56,176 bases of DNA from Hydrogenophaga sp. (lineage in GTDB: Bacteria; Pseudomonadota; Gammaproteobacteria; Burkholderiales; Burkholderiaceae_C): contig NZ_WVZN01000013.1 of NCBI RefSeq assembly GCF_011772445.1, positions 1 through 56,176 of the forward strand, in the 5' to 3' direction. Every line of letters starts with the position of its first letter. Within the stretch, counting starts at the first letter, position 1. The translations under genes were made by a program, and so were the position numbers. Shown one piece after another: positions 46,093 to 55,333 of the stretch. The notes under the pieces were generated by a model. The model did no database searches and was not told the DNA's origin. It saw only the letters and a program-made list of their open reading frames with translations.

Positions 46093-47955
46093 ATGAGCAA
46101 ACAGACCCATTCCTTCCAGGCCGAGGTGGCCCAGCTGCTGCATCTGGTCACGCATTCGCTGTACTCCAACCCCGACATCTTCCTGCGCGAGCTGGTGTCC
46201 AACGCCTCGGACGCCTGCGACAAGCTGCGCTTCGAAGCGCTGAACAACGCGGCCCTGTACGAGGACGCGCCCGAGCTGGAGGTGCGCATCGCCTTCGACA
46301 AGGACGCGCGCACCCTCACCATCACCGACAACGGCATCGGCATGAGCGCGCAGGAGGCGATCGAGAACCTGGGCACCATCGCCAAGAGCGGCACGCGCGA
46401 CTTCATGAGCCGGCTCACGGGCGACCAGAAATCCGACGCCCAGCTCATCGGCCAGTTCGGCGTGGGCTTCTACTCGGGCTTCATCGTCGCCGACCGCATC
46501 GTGGTGGAAAGCCGCCGCGCGGGCCTGCCGGCGAGCGAAGGCGTGCGCTGGACCAGCGGCGGCAGCGGCGACTTCGAGGTCGAGGCGATCGAGCGCCCCG
46601 CGCGCGGCACCAGCGTCATCCTGCACCTGCGCGAGGACAAGACCGAGTACCTCAACCACTGGAAGCTCAAGTCCATCGTCGGCAAGTACAGCGACCACAT
46701 CAGCCTGCCCATCCGCATGCAGGAAGAGGAGTGGGACGCCGAGAAGAGCGAGTACCGGCTCAAGGACGAATGGACCACCATCAACTCGGCCAATGCGCTG
46801 TGGGCGCGGCCCAGGAAGGACATCACGGACGAGCAGTACGCCGAGTTCTACAAGAACCTGAGCTACGACACCGAGGCCCCGCTGAGCTGGAGCCACAACC
46901 GCGTGGAGGGCAGTACCGAGTACACGCAACTGCTGTACATCCCGGCCAAGGCTCCGCAAGACCTGTGGAACCGCGACCGCAAGGCCGGCATCAAGCTCTA
47001 CGTGCGGCGCGTCTTCATCATGGACGAGGCCGAGGCGCTCATGCCCGCCTATCTGCGCTGGGTGAAAGGTGTGGTCGATTCGAGCGACCTGCCGCTCAAC
47101 GTGAGCCGCGAGCTGCTGCAGGAAAGCCGCGACGTGAAGGCCATCCGCGAGGGCAATACGCGCCGCGTGCTGGCCATGCTGGATGAGCTGAGCAAGGACG
47201 TCGAGAAGTACGCCGCCTTCTACGCCCAGTTCGGCGCCGTGCTCAAGGAAGGCCTGGGCGAGGACTTCGCCAACCGCGAGAAGCTGGCCAAGCTGCTGCG
47301 CTTCGCCAGCAGCACGCAGGCCGAGCCCACTTCGCTGGCCGACTACAAGTCGCGCATGAAGGAAGGCCAGAAGGCCATCTACTACATCACCGCCGACACC
47401 CTGGCCGCCGCGCGCAACAGCCCGCAGCTGGAGGTGTTCCGTCAGAAGGGCATCGAGGTGCTGCTGATGGCCGACCGGGTGGACGAGTGGGCCCTGTCTT
47501 TCCTGCCCGAGTTCGACGGCACGCCGCTGCAGAGCGTGGCCAAGGGCGCGGTGGACCTGGGCGACCTGCAGGACGAGGCCGAGAAGAAGGCCGCCGAAGA
47601 AGCCGCCGAGGGCTTCAAGCCCGTGCTGGAGCGCTTGAAGGAAGCGCTCAAGGACCGGGCGAAGGACGTGCGCGTGACCTCGCGCCTGGTCGATTCGCCG
47701 GCCTGCCTGGTGGTGGAAGACGGCGACTACTCCATGCAATTGGCGCGCCTGCTCAAGCAGGCGGGCCAGCAGGCGCCCGAGGTCAAGCCCATCCTGGAGG
47801 TGAACGCGGGCCATCCGCTGGTGAAAAAGCTCGACGGCAGTGAACGCTTCGAAGACCTCGCCCACGTGCTGTTCGACCAGGCCCTGCTGGCAGAGGGTGG
47901 CCTGCCGGAGGATCCCGCCGCCTATGTGCGTCGGGTGAACGCGCTGCTGGTGTGA
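46093..47955 (+). CDS. htpG: Molecular chaperone HtpG (Hsp90)
   Basis: 620 residues, full length. N-terminal GHKL ATPase motifs: [60 protein letters not shown]. Middle domain contains [20 protein letters not shown] with the catalytic Arg region, and a C-terminal dimerisation domain ends in the VNALLV tail. Stress-inducible cytosolic chaperone. Single gene; upstream 82 bp shows no obvious heat-shock promoter by eye. Confidence 0.97.
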   Translation: MSKQTHSFQAEVAQLLHLVTHSLYSNPDIFLRELVSNASDACDKLRFEALNNAALYEDAPELEVRIAFDKDARTLTITDNGIGMSAQEAIENLGTIAKSGTRDFMSRLTGDQKSDAQLIGQFGVGFYSGFIVADRIVVESRRAGLPASEGVRWTSGGSGDFEVEAIERPARGTSVILHLREDKTEYLNHWKLKSIVGKYSDHISLPIRMQEEEWDAEKSEYRLKDEWTTINSANALWARPRKDITDEQYAEFYKNLSYDTEAPLSWSHNRVEGSTEYTQLLYIPAKAPQDLWNRDRKAGIKLYVRRVFIMDEAEALMPAYLRWVKGVVDSSDLPLNVSRELLQESRDVKAIREGNTRRVLAMLDELSKDVEKYAAFYAQFGAVLKEGLGEDFANREKLAKLLRFASSTQAEPTSLADYKSRMKEGQKAIYYITADTLAAARNSPQLEVFRQKGIEVLLMADRVDEWALSFLPEFDGTPLQSVAKGAVDLGDLQDEAEKKAAEEAAEGFKPVLERLKEALKDRAKDVRVTSRLVDSPACLVVEDGDYSMQLARLLKQAGQQAPEVKPILEVNAGHPLVKKLDGSERFEDLAHVLFDQALLAEGGLPEDPAAYVRRVNALLV

Positions 47956-48032
47956 CAAATGGTCACCTGGGTGGGGCACTTTCAAGGCCGCAATCGGCTC
48001 ACAATCGAATGCCCCGTCCCGGAAAGACCTTC

Positions 48033-48353
48033 ATGACCCACCGCCTGCCCCGTTCGCTCGCCGCCCTGTCTCTTGTCGCCGTTCTGGGGGGCTGTTCGAG
48101 CGTGGGTGTCGGCTTCGGCATTCCGGTGGGCCCGGTGTCCATCGGCGTGGGCGCCAGCAACCACGGCGTGAGCCTGGGCGTGGGCACGGGTGTCGGCCCG
48201 GTGGGCGTTGGGGTTGGCGTGGACCAGGGTGGCCGCGTGAACGCTGGCGTGGGCGTGGGCACCAGCACGGAGATCGGCAACAGCGGGGTGCGCGCGGGTG
48301 TTGGTGTGGGCACCGGCACCACGATCTACGACCCGAGCAAGCCCAATCGCTGA
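48033..48353 (+). CDS. Small Gly/Val-repeat lipoprotein
   Basis: 106 residues from ATG 48033 (a second ATG at 48009 is in frame). Signal peptide with lipobox LGGC (MTHRLPRSLAALSLVAVLGG then CSS), so probably lipidated. The mature part is a run of GVG-type repeats (GVSLGVGTGVGPVGVGVGVD, GVRAGVGVGTGT), likely forming a beta-like low-complexity surface. No function is known to me. Followed by a family 2 repeat. Confidence 0.8.
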   Translation: MTHRLPRSLAALSLVAVLGGCSSVGVGFGIPVGPVSIGVGASNHGVSLGVGTGVGPVGVGVGVDQGGRVNAGVGVGTSTEIGNSGVRAGVGVGTGTTIYDPSKPNR

Positions 48354-48368
48354 ACGCCAAACCCGCCA

Positions 48369-48418
48369 GTCCAGAGACACCGCGGAACCGGCTTCGCCGG
48401 GCCGCAGGTGTCGCCCCC
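48369..48418. repeat. Dispersed 50-bp repeat (family 2), copy 2
   Basis: Identical over 50 bp to 33800-33849, with the same bulged hairpin (48376-48412). It is followed by GCGC-rich sequence and lies between the convergent lipoprotein and ohr genes, a plausible bidirectional terminator. Confidence 0.85.
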
Positions 48419-48457
48419 GGAAGGGGGTCGCGCAAAGCGCGGCGGGGGTGATCCTGT

Positions 48458-48886
48458 TTACGCCACGGTCAGCGTGACCGGGATGTTGCCGCGCGTGGCA
48501 TTGGAGTACGGGCAGACCTGGTGTGCGGTGTGCACGAGGTCTTCGGCCACGGCGCGGTCCATGCCGGGCAGGTGGATCGTCATGCGCACGGCGATGCCGA
48601 AGCCCTGCGGGATCGGGCCGATGTCCACTTCCGCGTCGATGGCTGCGTCGGCCGGCACGGCGATCTTCTTCATGCCCGCCACGTGCTTCATGGCGCCCAT
48701 GAAACAGGCGGAATAGCCCGAAGCGAAGAGCTGCTCGGGGTTGGTGCCGGTGCCGGCGCCGCCCATGGCCTTGGGCGGGGTGAGTTTGACTTCCAGCAGG
48801 CCGTCGTCGGTGCGCGAGCTGCCTTCGCGGCCGCCGGTGGTGTGGGCGCGGGCGGTGTAGACGACTTTGTCGAGGGCGGTGGGCAT
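48458..48886 (-). CDS. ohr: Organic hydroperoxide resistance protein Ohr
   Basis: 142 residues of the OsmC/Ohr family, thiol peroxidases that reduce organic hydroperoxides. The two catalytic cysteines are visible in FASGYSACFMGAMKHVAG and LVHTAHQVCPYSNATRGNIP. Start ATG 48886 with GGAG upstream; starts MPTALDKVVYTARAHTTGGR, typical for Ohr. It follows ohrR by 56 bp in the same direction, so is probably co-transcribed and derepressed by peroxide. Confidence 0.94.
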   Translation of the reverse strand: MPTALDKVVYTARAHTTGGREGSSRTDDGLLEVKLTPPKAMGGAGTGTNPEQLFASGYSACFMGAMKHVAGMKKIAVPADAAIDAEVDIGPIPQGFGIAVRMTIHLPGMDRAVAEDLVHTAHQVCPYSNATRGNIPVTLTVA

Positions 48887-48942
48887 GGTGGTTTCTCCTG
48901 GGGTAGGTGCTGGTGACAGCGGTGGTGGGAACGGAAAACGGG

Positions 48943-49395
48943 TCAGGCGCTGAGGCGGTCGCGCAACTGGCGCACGTCGCGCGTGAGGGCGATGGCCTCC
49001 TGCACGGTGCATTGCGTGGCCTGCAGCACGCACGACGGGATTCGGGCCGCCCGGGTCTTGAGTCGGCGGCCGGCGGCCGTCAGGCGAACCAGCACGCGCC
49101 GCTCGTCCTGCACGTCGCGCAGGCGCGCCACGAAGCCGATGGCCTCCAGGCGCTTGAGCAGTGGCGTGAGCGTGCCGGAATCGAGGTGCAGGCGTTCGCC
49201 CAGGGCCGAGACGGTCAGGCCGTCTTCTTCCCACAGCGCGAGCATGGCAAGGTACTGCGGGTAGGTCAGGCCCAGCTCGTCGAGCCAGGGCTTGTACAGC
49301 TTGGTCATGGCCAGCGAAGCAGAGTACAGCGCGAAACACAGTTGGTTGTCGAGCTTGAGCAGGTCGCTGGAGGAAGGGGTGGGCGTCGATGCCAT
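48943..49395 (-). CDS. ohrR: MarR-family organic hydroperoxide sensor OhrR
   Basis: 150 residues. The sensing N-terminal cysteine is at C20 in LDNQLCFALYSASLAMTKLY, and further cysteines near the C-terminus (ARIPSCVLQATQC) match the two-Cys type of OhrR. Winged HTH: LTVSALGERLHLDSGTLTPL, LLKRLEAIGFVARLRDVQDE, RRVLVRLT. It represses ohr until oxidised. A palindrome just upstream is the probable operator. Confidence 0.93.
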   Translation of the reverse strand: MASTPTPSSSDLLKLDNQLCFALYSASLAMTKLYKPWLDELGLTYPQYLAMLALWEEDGLTVSALGERLHLDSGTLTPLLKRLEAIGFVARLRDVQDERRVLVRLTAAGRRLKTRAARIPSCVLQATQCTVQEAIALTRDVRQLRDRLSA

Positions 49396-49419
49396 GGCGG
49401 GAAGTGTGAGGCGAAATTA

Positions 49420-49433
49420 AATTGTGTGCAATT
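49420..49433. promoter_or_regulatory. Candidate OhrR operator
   Basis: AATTG, TGTG, CAATT inside a longer AT-rich stretch (49415-49440), 25 nt before the ohrR start. Half-sites AATTG/CAATT agree with known OhrR operators. It would give autoregulation of the ohrR-ohr unit. Confidence 0.6.
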
Positions 49434-49540
49434 GAATTGATCAAAAGACAACTGTCGGAGCAGGGCCTTTCGGTCGCCGTTGCGCGCGGCGCGGCGGAGC
49501 TTAGAGGGGTGCGCTGGCGCTAACCCCGGAGGGTTTGCGT

Positions 49541-50575
49541 TCAGGCGACCAGGGGAGGCTGCTGCATGGCCTCGATCTGTTCGCGCAGCAGATCGACCTG
49601 GCCGCGCCAGTGGTCGCGCCCGCCGAACCAGGGAAAGTTGATCGGAAAGGCCGGGTCGTCCCAGCGGCGCGCGATCCAGGCGTTGTAGTGCACCAGGCGC
49701 AGCGTGCGCAAAGGCTCGATGAGGGCGAGCTCGCGCCGGTCGAAGGGACGGAACTGCTCGTAGCCGTCGAGCAGGGCGGACAGTTGCAGGGTCTGCTGGC
49801 GGCGCTCGCCCGACAGCAGCATCCACAGGTCTTGTACGGCCGGGCCCATGCGGGCGTCGTCCAGGTCCACGAAGTGCGGGCCCGCCCCGGGCAGGCCCTC
49901 GGGCGTCCACAGGACGTTGCCGGGGTGGCAGTCGCCATGCAGGCGCAGGCGGGCGATGCCATCGGGGTCGCCGGGGCCACCGGCGCGCAGCACCGGGTGG
50001 GCCTCGATCAGCGCCAGGGCCTCGTCGAGCGTCTCGCACCATTCCCGCCGCACCTCGGGAGCGATCACCTCGTGTTCCAGCAGCCAGTCGCGCGGCTCGC
50101 GCGCGAAGCTGGCGGCATCGAGCGCAGGCCGGTGCACGAAGGGACGCGCCGCGCCCACGGTGTGCAGCCTTGCGAGGAAGCGGCCGATCCATTCGAGCAC
50201 CTCGACGTCGTCGAGCTCGGGCCGGCGCCCGCCGCGCCGCGGCCAGGCGCCCCAGGCGAAGCCGGCGTGGTGGTGCAGGGTGGCGCCGGCCACGGCCAAA
50301 GGCGCCACCGCCGGCACCTCGGCCGCGGCCAGCTCGGCCGCGAAGGCGTGTTCCTCGGCGATCTGCGCGTCGCTCCAGCGACCGGGCCGGTAGAACTTGA
50401 GCACGATCAGCTCGTGGCCGTCCACCGGGCGCTCCAGGTGCGCCTGGTAGACGCGGTTCTCGAAGCTGTTGAGCGTGGTCAGGCGGCCGTCGCCGCGCAG
50501 GCCGATGGTGTCGAGCGCGTCGAGCACGGCGTCGGGGGTCAGGGCGTCGAAGGGGTGCGGGGTGGGCATGGTCAT
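49541..50575 (-). CDS. srkA: Stress-response kinase SrkA-like (YihE family)
   Basis: 344 residues of the aminoglycoside-phosphotransferase-like kinase fold. Catalytic motif LRLHGDCHPGNVLWTPEG, metal motif FVDLDDARMGPAVQDLWMLL, N-terminal ATP-binding region LNSFENRVYQAHLERPVDGH, IVLKFYRPGRWSDAQIAEEH. SrkA phosphorylates Ser/Thr on unknown targets and dampens cell-death responses in E. coli; role here inferred. It is monocistronic, divergent from the methyltransferase, with a start-to-start gap of about 47 bp. Confidence 0.9.
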   Translation of the reverse strand: MTMPTPHPFDALTPDAVLDALDTIGLRGDGRLTTLNSFENRVYQAHLERPVDGHELIVLKFYRPGRWSDAQIAEEHAFAAELAAAEVPAVAPLAVAGATLHHHAGFAWGAWPRRGGRRPELDDVEVLEWIGRFLARLHTVGAARPFVHRPALDAASFAREPRDWLLEHEVIAPEVRREWCETLDEALALIEAHPVLRAGGPGDPDGIARLRLHGDCHPGNVLWTPEGLPGAGPHFVDLDDARMGPAVQDLWMLLSGERRQQTLQLSALLDGYEQFRPFDRRELALIEPLRTLRLVHYNAWIARRWDDPAFPINFPWFGGRDHWRGQVDLLREQIEAMQQPPLVA

Positions 50576-50622
50576 GCGCGATTGTCCGGTGCCCGCGCGC
50601 GACCCTCACCTATCATCGCCGC

Positions 50623-51507
50623 ATGCCCTCCGCTTCCCGATCCGCCCCGGGGTCCAGGCCCGCCCAGGACCTTCACGCCCAACTGCCCGAGCTGCGCGCG
50701 GACCAGTCGATCGAACTGCTCAAGGAGTTGCACATCCTGACCCGCGAAGGGCGCCTGAACCAGGACACGCGGCGCAAGCTCAAGCAGGTCTATCACCTGG
50801 TGCAGTTCATCGAACCGCTGCTGGCTCAGGTGCTCGCCGATTCGGGCGACGTGGTGCTGGCCGACCACGGCGCGGGCAAGTCCTACCTGGGCTTCATCCT
50901 CTACGACCTGGTGCTCAAGCCGCGCGGGCAGGGCAGCGTGATCGGCGTGGAGGCGCGCGCCGAACTCGTGGACCGCTCGCAGGCGCTCGCTCGGCGCCTG
51001 GGTTTCGAGCGCATGCGCTTCCTGGCCGCCACGGTGCAGGAGGCCATGCAACACGCCGACCTGCCCGAGCGCATCGACGTGGTGACCGCGCTGCACGCCT
51101 GCGACACGGCCACCGACGATGCCATCGATTTCGCGCTGGCGCGCGGGGCGCGGCATGTGGTGCTGGTGCCCTGTTGCCAGGCCGAGGTGGCCGGTGTGAT
51201 GCGCCGGCACAAGGCCTTCGCGCTCAAGCAGACGCCGCTGGCCGAGCTGTGGCGGCACCCCTTGCACACGCGCGAGTTCGGCAGCCAGATCACCAACGTG
51301 CTGCGCTGTCTGCGCCTGGAAGCGAGCGGCTACGACGTGACCGTTACCGAACTCGTCGGATGGGAGCATTCGATGAAAAACGAGCTCATCCTGGCCCGTA
51401 GAATGCCCGACGATCGCCACGGCCAGCGCGAACGCGCCCGCCAGCGACTGCTGCAGGTGCTTGATCAGTTCGGCCTGCAAGCGATGCAGACCCGCTTCGC
51501 GGCCTGA
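50623..51507 (+). CDS. SAM-dependent methyltransferase, RNA/protein type
   Basis: 294 residues. N-terminal helical part (SIELLKELHILTREGRLNQD, YHLVQFIEPLL), then a Rossmann methyltransferase: SAM-motif I VVLADHGAGKSYLGFILYDL, acidic loop VIGVEARAELVDRSQALAR, ALHACDTATDDAIDFALARG and VVLVPCCQAEV (PCC motif). It resembles methyltransferase domain PF13679-type proteins; substrate unknown. An upstream fragment in the track is noise. Monocistronic. Confidence 0.82.
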   Translation: MPSASRSAPGSRPAQDLHAQLPELRADQSIELLKELHILTREGRLNQDTRRKLKQVYHLVQFIEPLLAQVLADSGDVVLADHGAGKSYLGFILYDLVLKPRGQGSVIGVEARAELVDRSQALARRLGFERMRFLAATVQEAMQHADLPERIDVVTALHACDTATDDAIDFALARGARHVVLVPCCQAEVAGVMRRHKAFALKQTPLAELWRHPLHTREFGSQITNVLRCLRLEASGYDVTVTELVGWEHSMKNELILARRMPDDRHGQRERARQRLLQVLDQFGLQAMQTRFAA

Positions 51508-51640
51508 AGGCCGCGATCCGCGGCGGCCCCACAGGCCGCCACTCCGATGAACCGATGGCCCCCACCCGGGGTCACGACGCCCGACGACAGCCGGCCCCGC
51601 CGGCCACCGATCCGACGGCGTCAGCGAGGAGAGTCCTTTC

Positions 51641-52831
51641 GTGATTCCAACCGACATCGCCTTTCTGTTGCAGGCCATCGCCTGGCCGCTCGTGCTGCTG
51701 CTGGCCTGGTTCCTGGCCGAGGGCCTTCATGAGCGCTGGCATCTGCCGCGTGTGACGAGCTACGTGGCCGTGGGCCTGCTGGCCAGCCTGATCAATCTGC
51801 CCGGGCTCACGCCCGACATCGCCGGCCTGCCCTTCCTGGCCAACGTGGCGCTGGCGCTGGTTCTGTTCGAGCTGGGCTACCGCATCAACCTGCGCTGGTT
51901 CCGCCACAACTACTGGGTGCTGCTGCTGGGCGTGATCGAGTCCCTGGTGACCTTCGGCGTGGTGTACTGGGCCACCGGCTGGTTCACGCTGCCCACCGAC
52001 CAGCGGCTGATGATCGCGGCGGTGTCCATGGCGGCCTCTCCCGCGGGCGTGCTGCGCGTGGCGCACGAACTGCGAAGCTCTGGCCAGGCCACCGAGCGCG
52101 TGCTGCACCTGAGCGCCATCAACTGCTTCATGGCGGTGCTCACGCTCAAGCTCGTGGTGGGTTACTGGACGCTGTCGACCTCGGGCGACTTCGCGCTCGC
52201 GGCCTTCGGCAGCATCCACGTGGTGGGCACGTCGATTGCCGTGGGGGCGATTCTGGGTGTCGCGGTGCCGTGGCTGCTGCGTCTGCGTGTATCGCATGAG
52301 GACGGCGTGACGGTGGTGTTCGCGCTGGCCGTCATCCTGCTGACGACCGCCGCCTATGGCCTGAAGCTGTCTCCCCTGCTGGCGGCGCTGACGTTCGGCA
52401 TCGTCGCGCGCGAGAGGCGCGTGCACCTCACCAGCGCGCAACGCGATTTCGGCACAGCGGGCGACCTGCTGTCGGTGTTCCTGTTCGTGTACATCGCTTC
52501 GCTGCTCACCTGGACCGACGTGCCGACCACCTTCCTGATGGGCATCGTCCTCATCCTCATCCGCACCGCCAGCAAGGTGGTCTGCAATGTGGCGGCGGCG
52601 CGCCTGTCGGGCATCTCCGAGCGCAAGGGTCTGCTCACGGGTCTGGCGCTCACGCCCATGTCGGCCTTCGCCATCCTGCTCATCGAGGAAACCCGGCTCT
52701 ACGGCTTCGAGCCCGCGGTGCAGGTGCTCGCCGCCATGGCCGGGATGATGCTGCTGCAGGAATTGCTGGGCCCCGTCGTCACGCAGCGCGCCCTGATGGC
52801 CGCGCACGAGACCCACGTGACCAAGGAATAA
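51641..52831 (+). CDS. Monovalent cation:proton antiporter-like membrane protein
   Basis: 396 residues from GTG 51641 with GAGGAGAG about 8 nt upstream. Eleven to twelve membrane segments of the Na+/H+ exchanger (CPA) superfamily: [60 protein letters not shown] and [20 protein letters not shown]. No C-terminal regulatory domain such as RCK is present, so it is a minimal transporter. Ion specificity not predictable. ybdK follows 11 nt downstream, probably co-transcribed. Confidence 0.83.
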   Translation: MIPTDIAFLLQAIAWPLVLLLAWFLAEGLHERWHLPRVTSYVAVGLLASLINLPGLTPDIAGLPFLANVALALVLFELGYRINLRWFRHNYWVLLLGVIESLVTFGVVYWATGWFTLPTDQRLMIAAVSMAASPAGVLRVAHELRSSGQATERVLHLSAINCFMAVLTLKLVVGYWTLSTSGDFALAAFGSIHVVGTSIAVGAILGVAVPWLLRLRVSHEDGVTVVFALAVILLTTAAYGLKLSPLLAALTFGIVARERRVHLTSAQRDFGTAGDLLSVFLFVYIASLLTWTDVPTTFLMGIVLILIRTASKVVCNVAAARLSGISERKGLLTGLALTPMSAFAILLIEETRLYGFEPAVQVLAAMAGMMLLQELLGPVVTQRALMAAHETHVTKE

Positions 52832-52842
52832 GGAGCTGGCGC

Positions 52843-53967
52843 ATGCCATTGGAAACTTTCAAGGCCTCGGACTCGCTGACCATGGGCGTGGAGCTGGAGC
52901 TGCAGCTCGTGAACAGCTACGACCACGACCTCTCCAGCAGCGCCAACGACTTGCTCGAGCTGTTGGCGCGCAAGCCGTTCCCGGGCGTCGTCACGCCCGA
53001 GATGACGCAGAGCATGATCGAAATCGCCACCGGCATCCACACCGAACACGGCCCGTTGCTGCAGCAACTGCAGCAGATCCGTGACACCCTGGTGGCCGCG
53101 GGCGACCGGCTCAACATCGAACTCGCGGGGGGCGGTACCCACCCCTTCCAGCGCTGGTTCGAGCAGCGCATCTTCTCCAAGCCGCGCTTTCACCAGCTCT
53201 CGGGCCTGTACGGCTACCTGGCCAAGCAGTTCACCGTGTTCGGCCAGCACGTGCACATCGGCTGCGCCTCGCCCGATGAGGCGCTGTTCCTGCTGCACTC
53301 GCTCAACCGCTACGTGCCGCACTTCATCGCGCTGTCGGCCTCGTCTCCGTTTTCACAGGGTGTGGACACGCTGTTCGACTCGGCGCGTTTGAATTCCGTG
53401 TTTGCCTTCCCCTTGAGCGGGCGCGCGCCCTTCATGCTCAAGTGGGACGAGTTCGCCAACGTGTACTTCACCAAGATGGAGAGCACGGGTGTGGTCAAGT
53501 CCATGAAGGACTTCTACTGGGACATCCGTCCCAAGCCCGAGTACGGAACGATCGAACTGCGTGTGTGCGACACGCCGCTCACGGTGGAGCGCGCGGCCGC
53601 GCTGGCCTGCTACCTGCAGGCCCTGTGCCGCCACCTGCTGGAGCGCAGCGAGCCGCCGCCGGAGGAAGACGATTACCTCGTCTACACGTACAACCGCTTC
53701 CAGGCCTGCCGCTTCGGCCTGGACGGCATGATGGTCAACCCCAAGACGCGCGAGCAGATCAGCATCCGCGAGGACGTGCTGGCCACGCTGCGCGAGCTCA
53801 CGCCGCACGCGCTGGCGCTCAACAGCCTGGGCGCGCTCGACGAGATCGAGCGCACGGCCGCCCACGTGGGCAACCACGCCAGCTTCCTGCGCAACCGCTA
53901 CAAGGAAAGCGGCAGCGTGGAGGCGGTGGTGCGCGCCAGCGTGGAGGCGCTGCGGCACGGGCCGTGA
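52843..53967 (+). CDS. ybdK: Carboxylate-amine ligase YbdK (glutamate-cysteine ligase 2 family)
   Basis: 374 residues, full length for GCS2 family. Signature elements: [79 protein letters not shown]. Weak gamma-glutamyl ligase activity in E. coli; physiological substrate unclear. It is 11 nt after the antiporter, so likely the same operon. 3' end is convergent with the lipoprotein gene (3-bp gap). Confidence 0.93.
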   Translation: MPLETFKASDSLTMGVELELQLVNSYDHDLSSSANDLLELLARKPFPGVVTPEMTQSMIEIATGIHTEHGPLLQQLQQIRDTLVAAGDRLNIELAGGGTHPFQRWFEQRIFSKPRFHQLSGLYGYLAKQFTVFGQHVHIGCASPDEALFLLHSLNRYVPHFIALSASSPFSQGVDTLFDSARLNSVFAFPLSGRAPFMLKWDEFANVYFTKMESTGVVKSMKDFYWDIRPKPEYGTIELRVCDTPLTVERAAALACYLQALCRHLLERSEPPPEEDDYLVYTYNRFQACRFGLDGMMVNPKTREQISIREDVLATLRELTPHALALNSLGALDEIERTAAHVGNHASFLRNRYKESGSVEAVVRASVEALRHGP

Positions 53968-53970
53968 GGA

Positions 53971-54771
53971 TCAGCGGTTGGCGTCCATCAGCAGGGCCAC
54001 GCTGGCGTCGCGGTCCATGCCGAAGGCGATGAGCTTGCGCAGCACGCCGTCGTACTGGGCAACGCCTTCGATGGTGACGCCGTCGGGCAGAAGGCATCCG
54101 GCACCCGTGAAGTCGAGCCGGGTCGCGAAGATGGCCGTGCTGCCTTGGGGCTGTAGTCGGCCGCTGCCCGTGCAGTGCTCGAAACCGGGCGTGACGCTGG
54201 CCAATGCAACGGTGCCATCCGAAGCGACGCTCACTTCGAAGCTGTCCTTGTAACCATCGGCGTAGAGATCGGCCTCGTAGGTCGTGGCCACGCCGGACAA
54301 AGGCACAACGACGTCATAGCTTGGGTCGTATTGCAGTTCACCGGTGTAGTTGTTCGGTGTCAGCGTAAGGTTCATGCTGGCCATGGGCGTGAAGCCGCCA
54401 TTCAAGCCGATCGCGCGCTTCTGCGCTGGCACCGCGCCGACGGCACTGAGTTGGCTGCTGATCGCCTGCCCCTGGAAGGCCAGCATCGGACCCCGCGCCA
54501 CCTCCAGCACGAGGGAGCCGGATGTGCTGTCGATCAGCAAGCCCCAGCTGTCACCTTGCGCCGGGACGACGAAGACGGCGCTGAACGTGTCGCTGTACTC
54601 CCAGCCCCAGATGCCTTCGTTTGTGAGGCGGGTTGCGGATGCCGCGGCGGGTGGTGGGTTCTCGGAAACCCCCACTTCGCTGCCCCCACCGCCACCGCCA
54701 CCGCCACAGGCGCTCAATGCCACCGCCATCCACACACTGGTGGTGCGCGACCACTTCACCCATACGCTCAT
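53971..54771 (-). CDS. Poly-Gly lipoprotein, unknown function
   Basis: 266 residues from ATG 54771, with GGAGCGG about 6 nt upstream. Signal peptide and lipobox LSAC (C22) followed by nine glycines, a flexible tether. The mature domain is beta-rich with no family recognised (WGWEYSDTFSAVFVVPAQGD, GELQYDPSYDVVVPLSG). The single Cys pair (HCTGSG, GCLLPD) could be disulfide bonded. The ATG at 54939 would add a nonconserved leader. Likely surface- or periplasm-facing. Confidence 0.8.
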   Translation of the reverse strand: MSVWVKWSRTTSVWMAVALSACGGGGGGGGSEVGVSENPPPAAASATRLTNEGIWGWEYSDTFSAVFVVPAQGDSWGLLIDSTSGSLVLEVARGPMLAFQGQAISSQLSAVGAVPAQKRAIGLNGGFTPMASMNLTLTPNNYTGELQYDPSYDVVVPLSGVATTYEADLYADGYKDSFEVSVASDGTVALASVTPGFEHCTGSGRLQPQGSTAIFATRLDFTGAGCLLPDGVTIEGVAQYDGVLRKLIAFGMDRDASVALLMDANR

Positions 54772-54897
54772 TTCCGCTCCTTGATTTGCATCCGCCCATT
54801 GCGGGCGGCGCGAATCATGGGTGCAGGGAAAGTGACATACGGGGCGGGGGTAGCTTGACCGGCCAGGGAGCGCTACCGACCGCTCGCGCAAATGGGC

Positions 54898-54950
54898 GTG
54901 ACTTTCGTCACAAGCGCAAAGGTGGAGGATTCCCGACACCTGTCGGGGAA
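54898..54950. other. Palindromes in the 289-bp gap before the 85-aa gene
   Basis: GTGAC-TTTC-GTCAC (54898-54911) and TTCCCGACA, CC, TGTCGGGGAA (54930-54950, one bulge) lie upstream of the 85-aa gene. They could be an operator and a terminator or attenuator. Nothing else recognisable in the gap between 54772 and 55060. Confidence 0.45.
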
Positions 54951-55060
54951 TTTCCTACACACCGGATGGCAGGGCGCCGACTTAACGCCCCCGGAGGGCA
55001 TCGATACAGTTTGTTTCCATCGACACACCCTCCGTCTCACCCGAATCCCGAAAGCCCGCC

Positions 55061-55318
55061 ATGAACTCCTTCGCCAACCGCACCAACCCCTTCGTGATGA
55101 TGCTGGACCCGGAAGCCGTCATCAACGCCATGGAGAGCAGCCAGCCGCTGCGCAGCCTGCGGGGCCGCGTCTGCCGCCCGCTGGACAAGCCGCTGATCCC
55201 CACGCTGTTCAACACCACCATCCGCGAGTTCGACGCCGCGATCGATGAAGAGGAATTCATGGACAGCGGCATCGAGGCCTACGCCGAGGCGCAGCCCGGC
55301 CTGAGCGCGGTGCACTGA
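55061..55318 (+). CDS. Small conserved hypothetical protein
   Basis: 85 residues, MNSFANRTNPFVMMLDPEAV, then RGRVCRPLDKPLIPTLFNTT and an acidic C-terminus (AIDEEEFMDSGIEAYAEAQ). No membrane segment or signal peptide. Short proteins of this type occur in Comamonadaceae, but I know no function. Codon use and the preserved start fit a real gene. Confidence 0.72.
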   Translation: MNSFANRTNPFVMMLDPEAVINAMESSQPLRSLRGRVCRPLDKPLIPTLFNTTIREFDAAIDEEEFMDSGIEAYAEAQPGLSAVH

Positions 55319-55333
55319 GTTGGCGGCGGCCCC

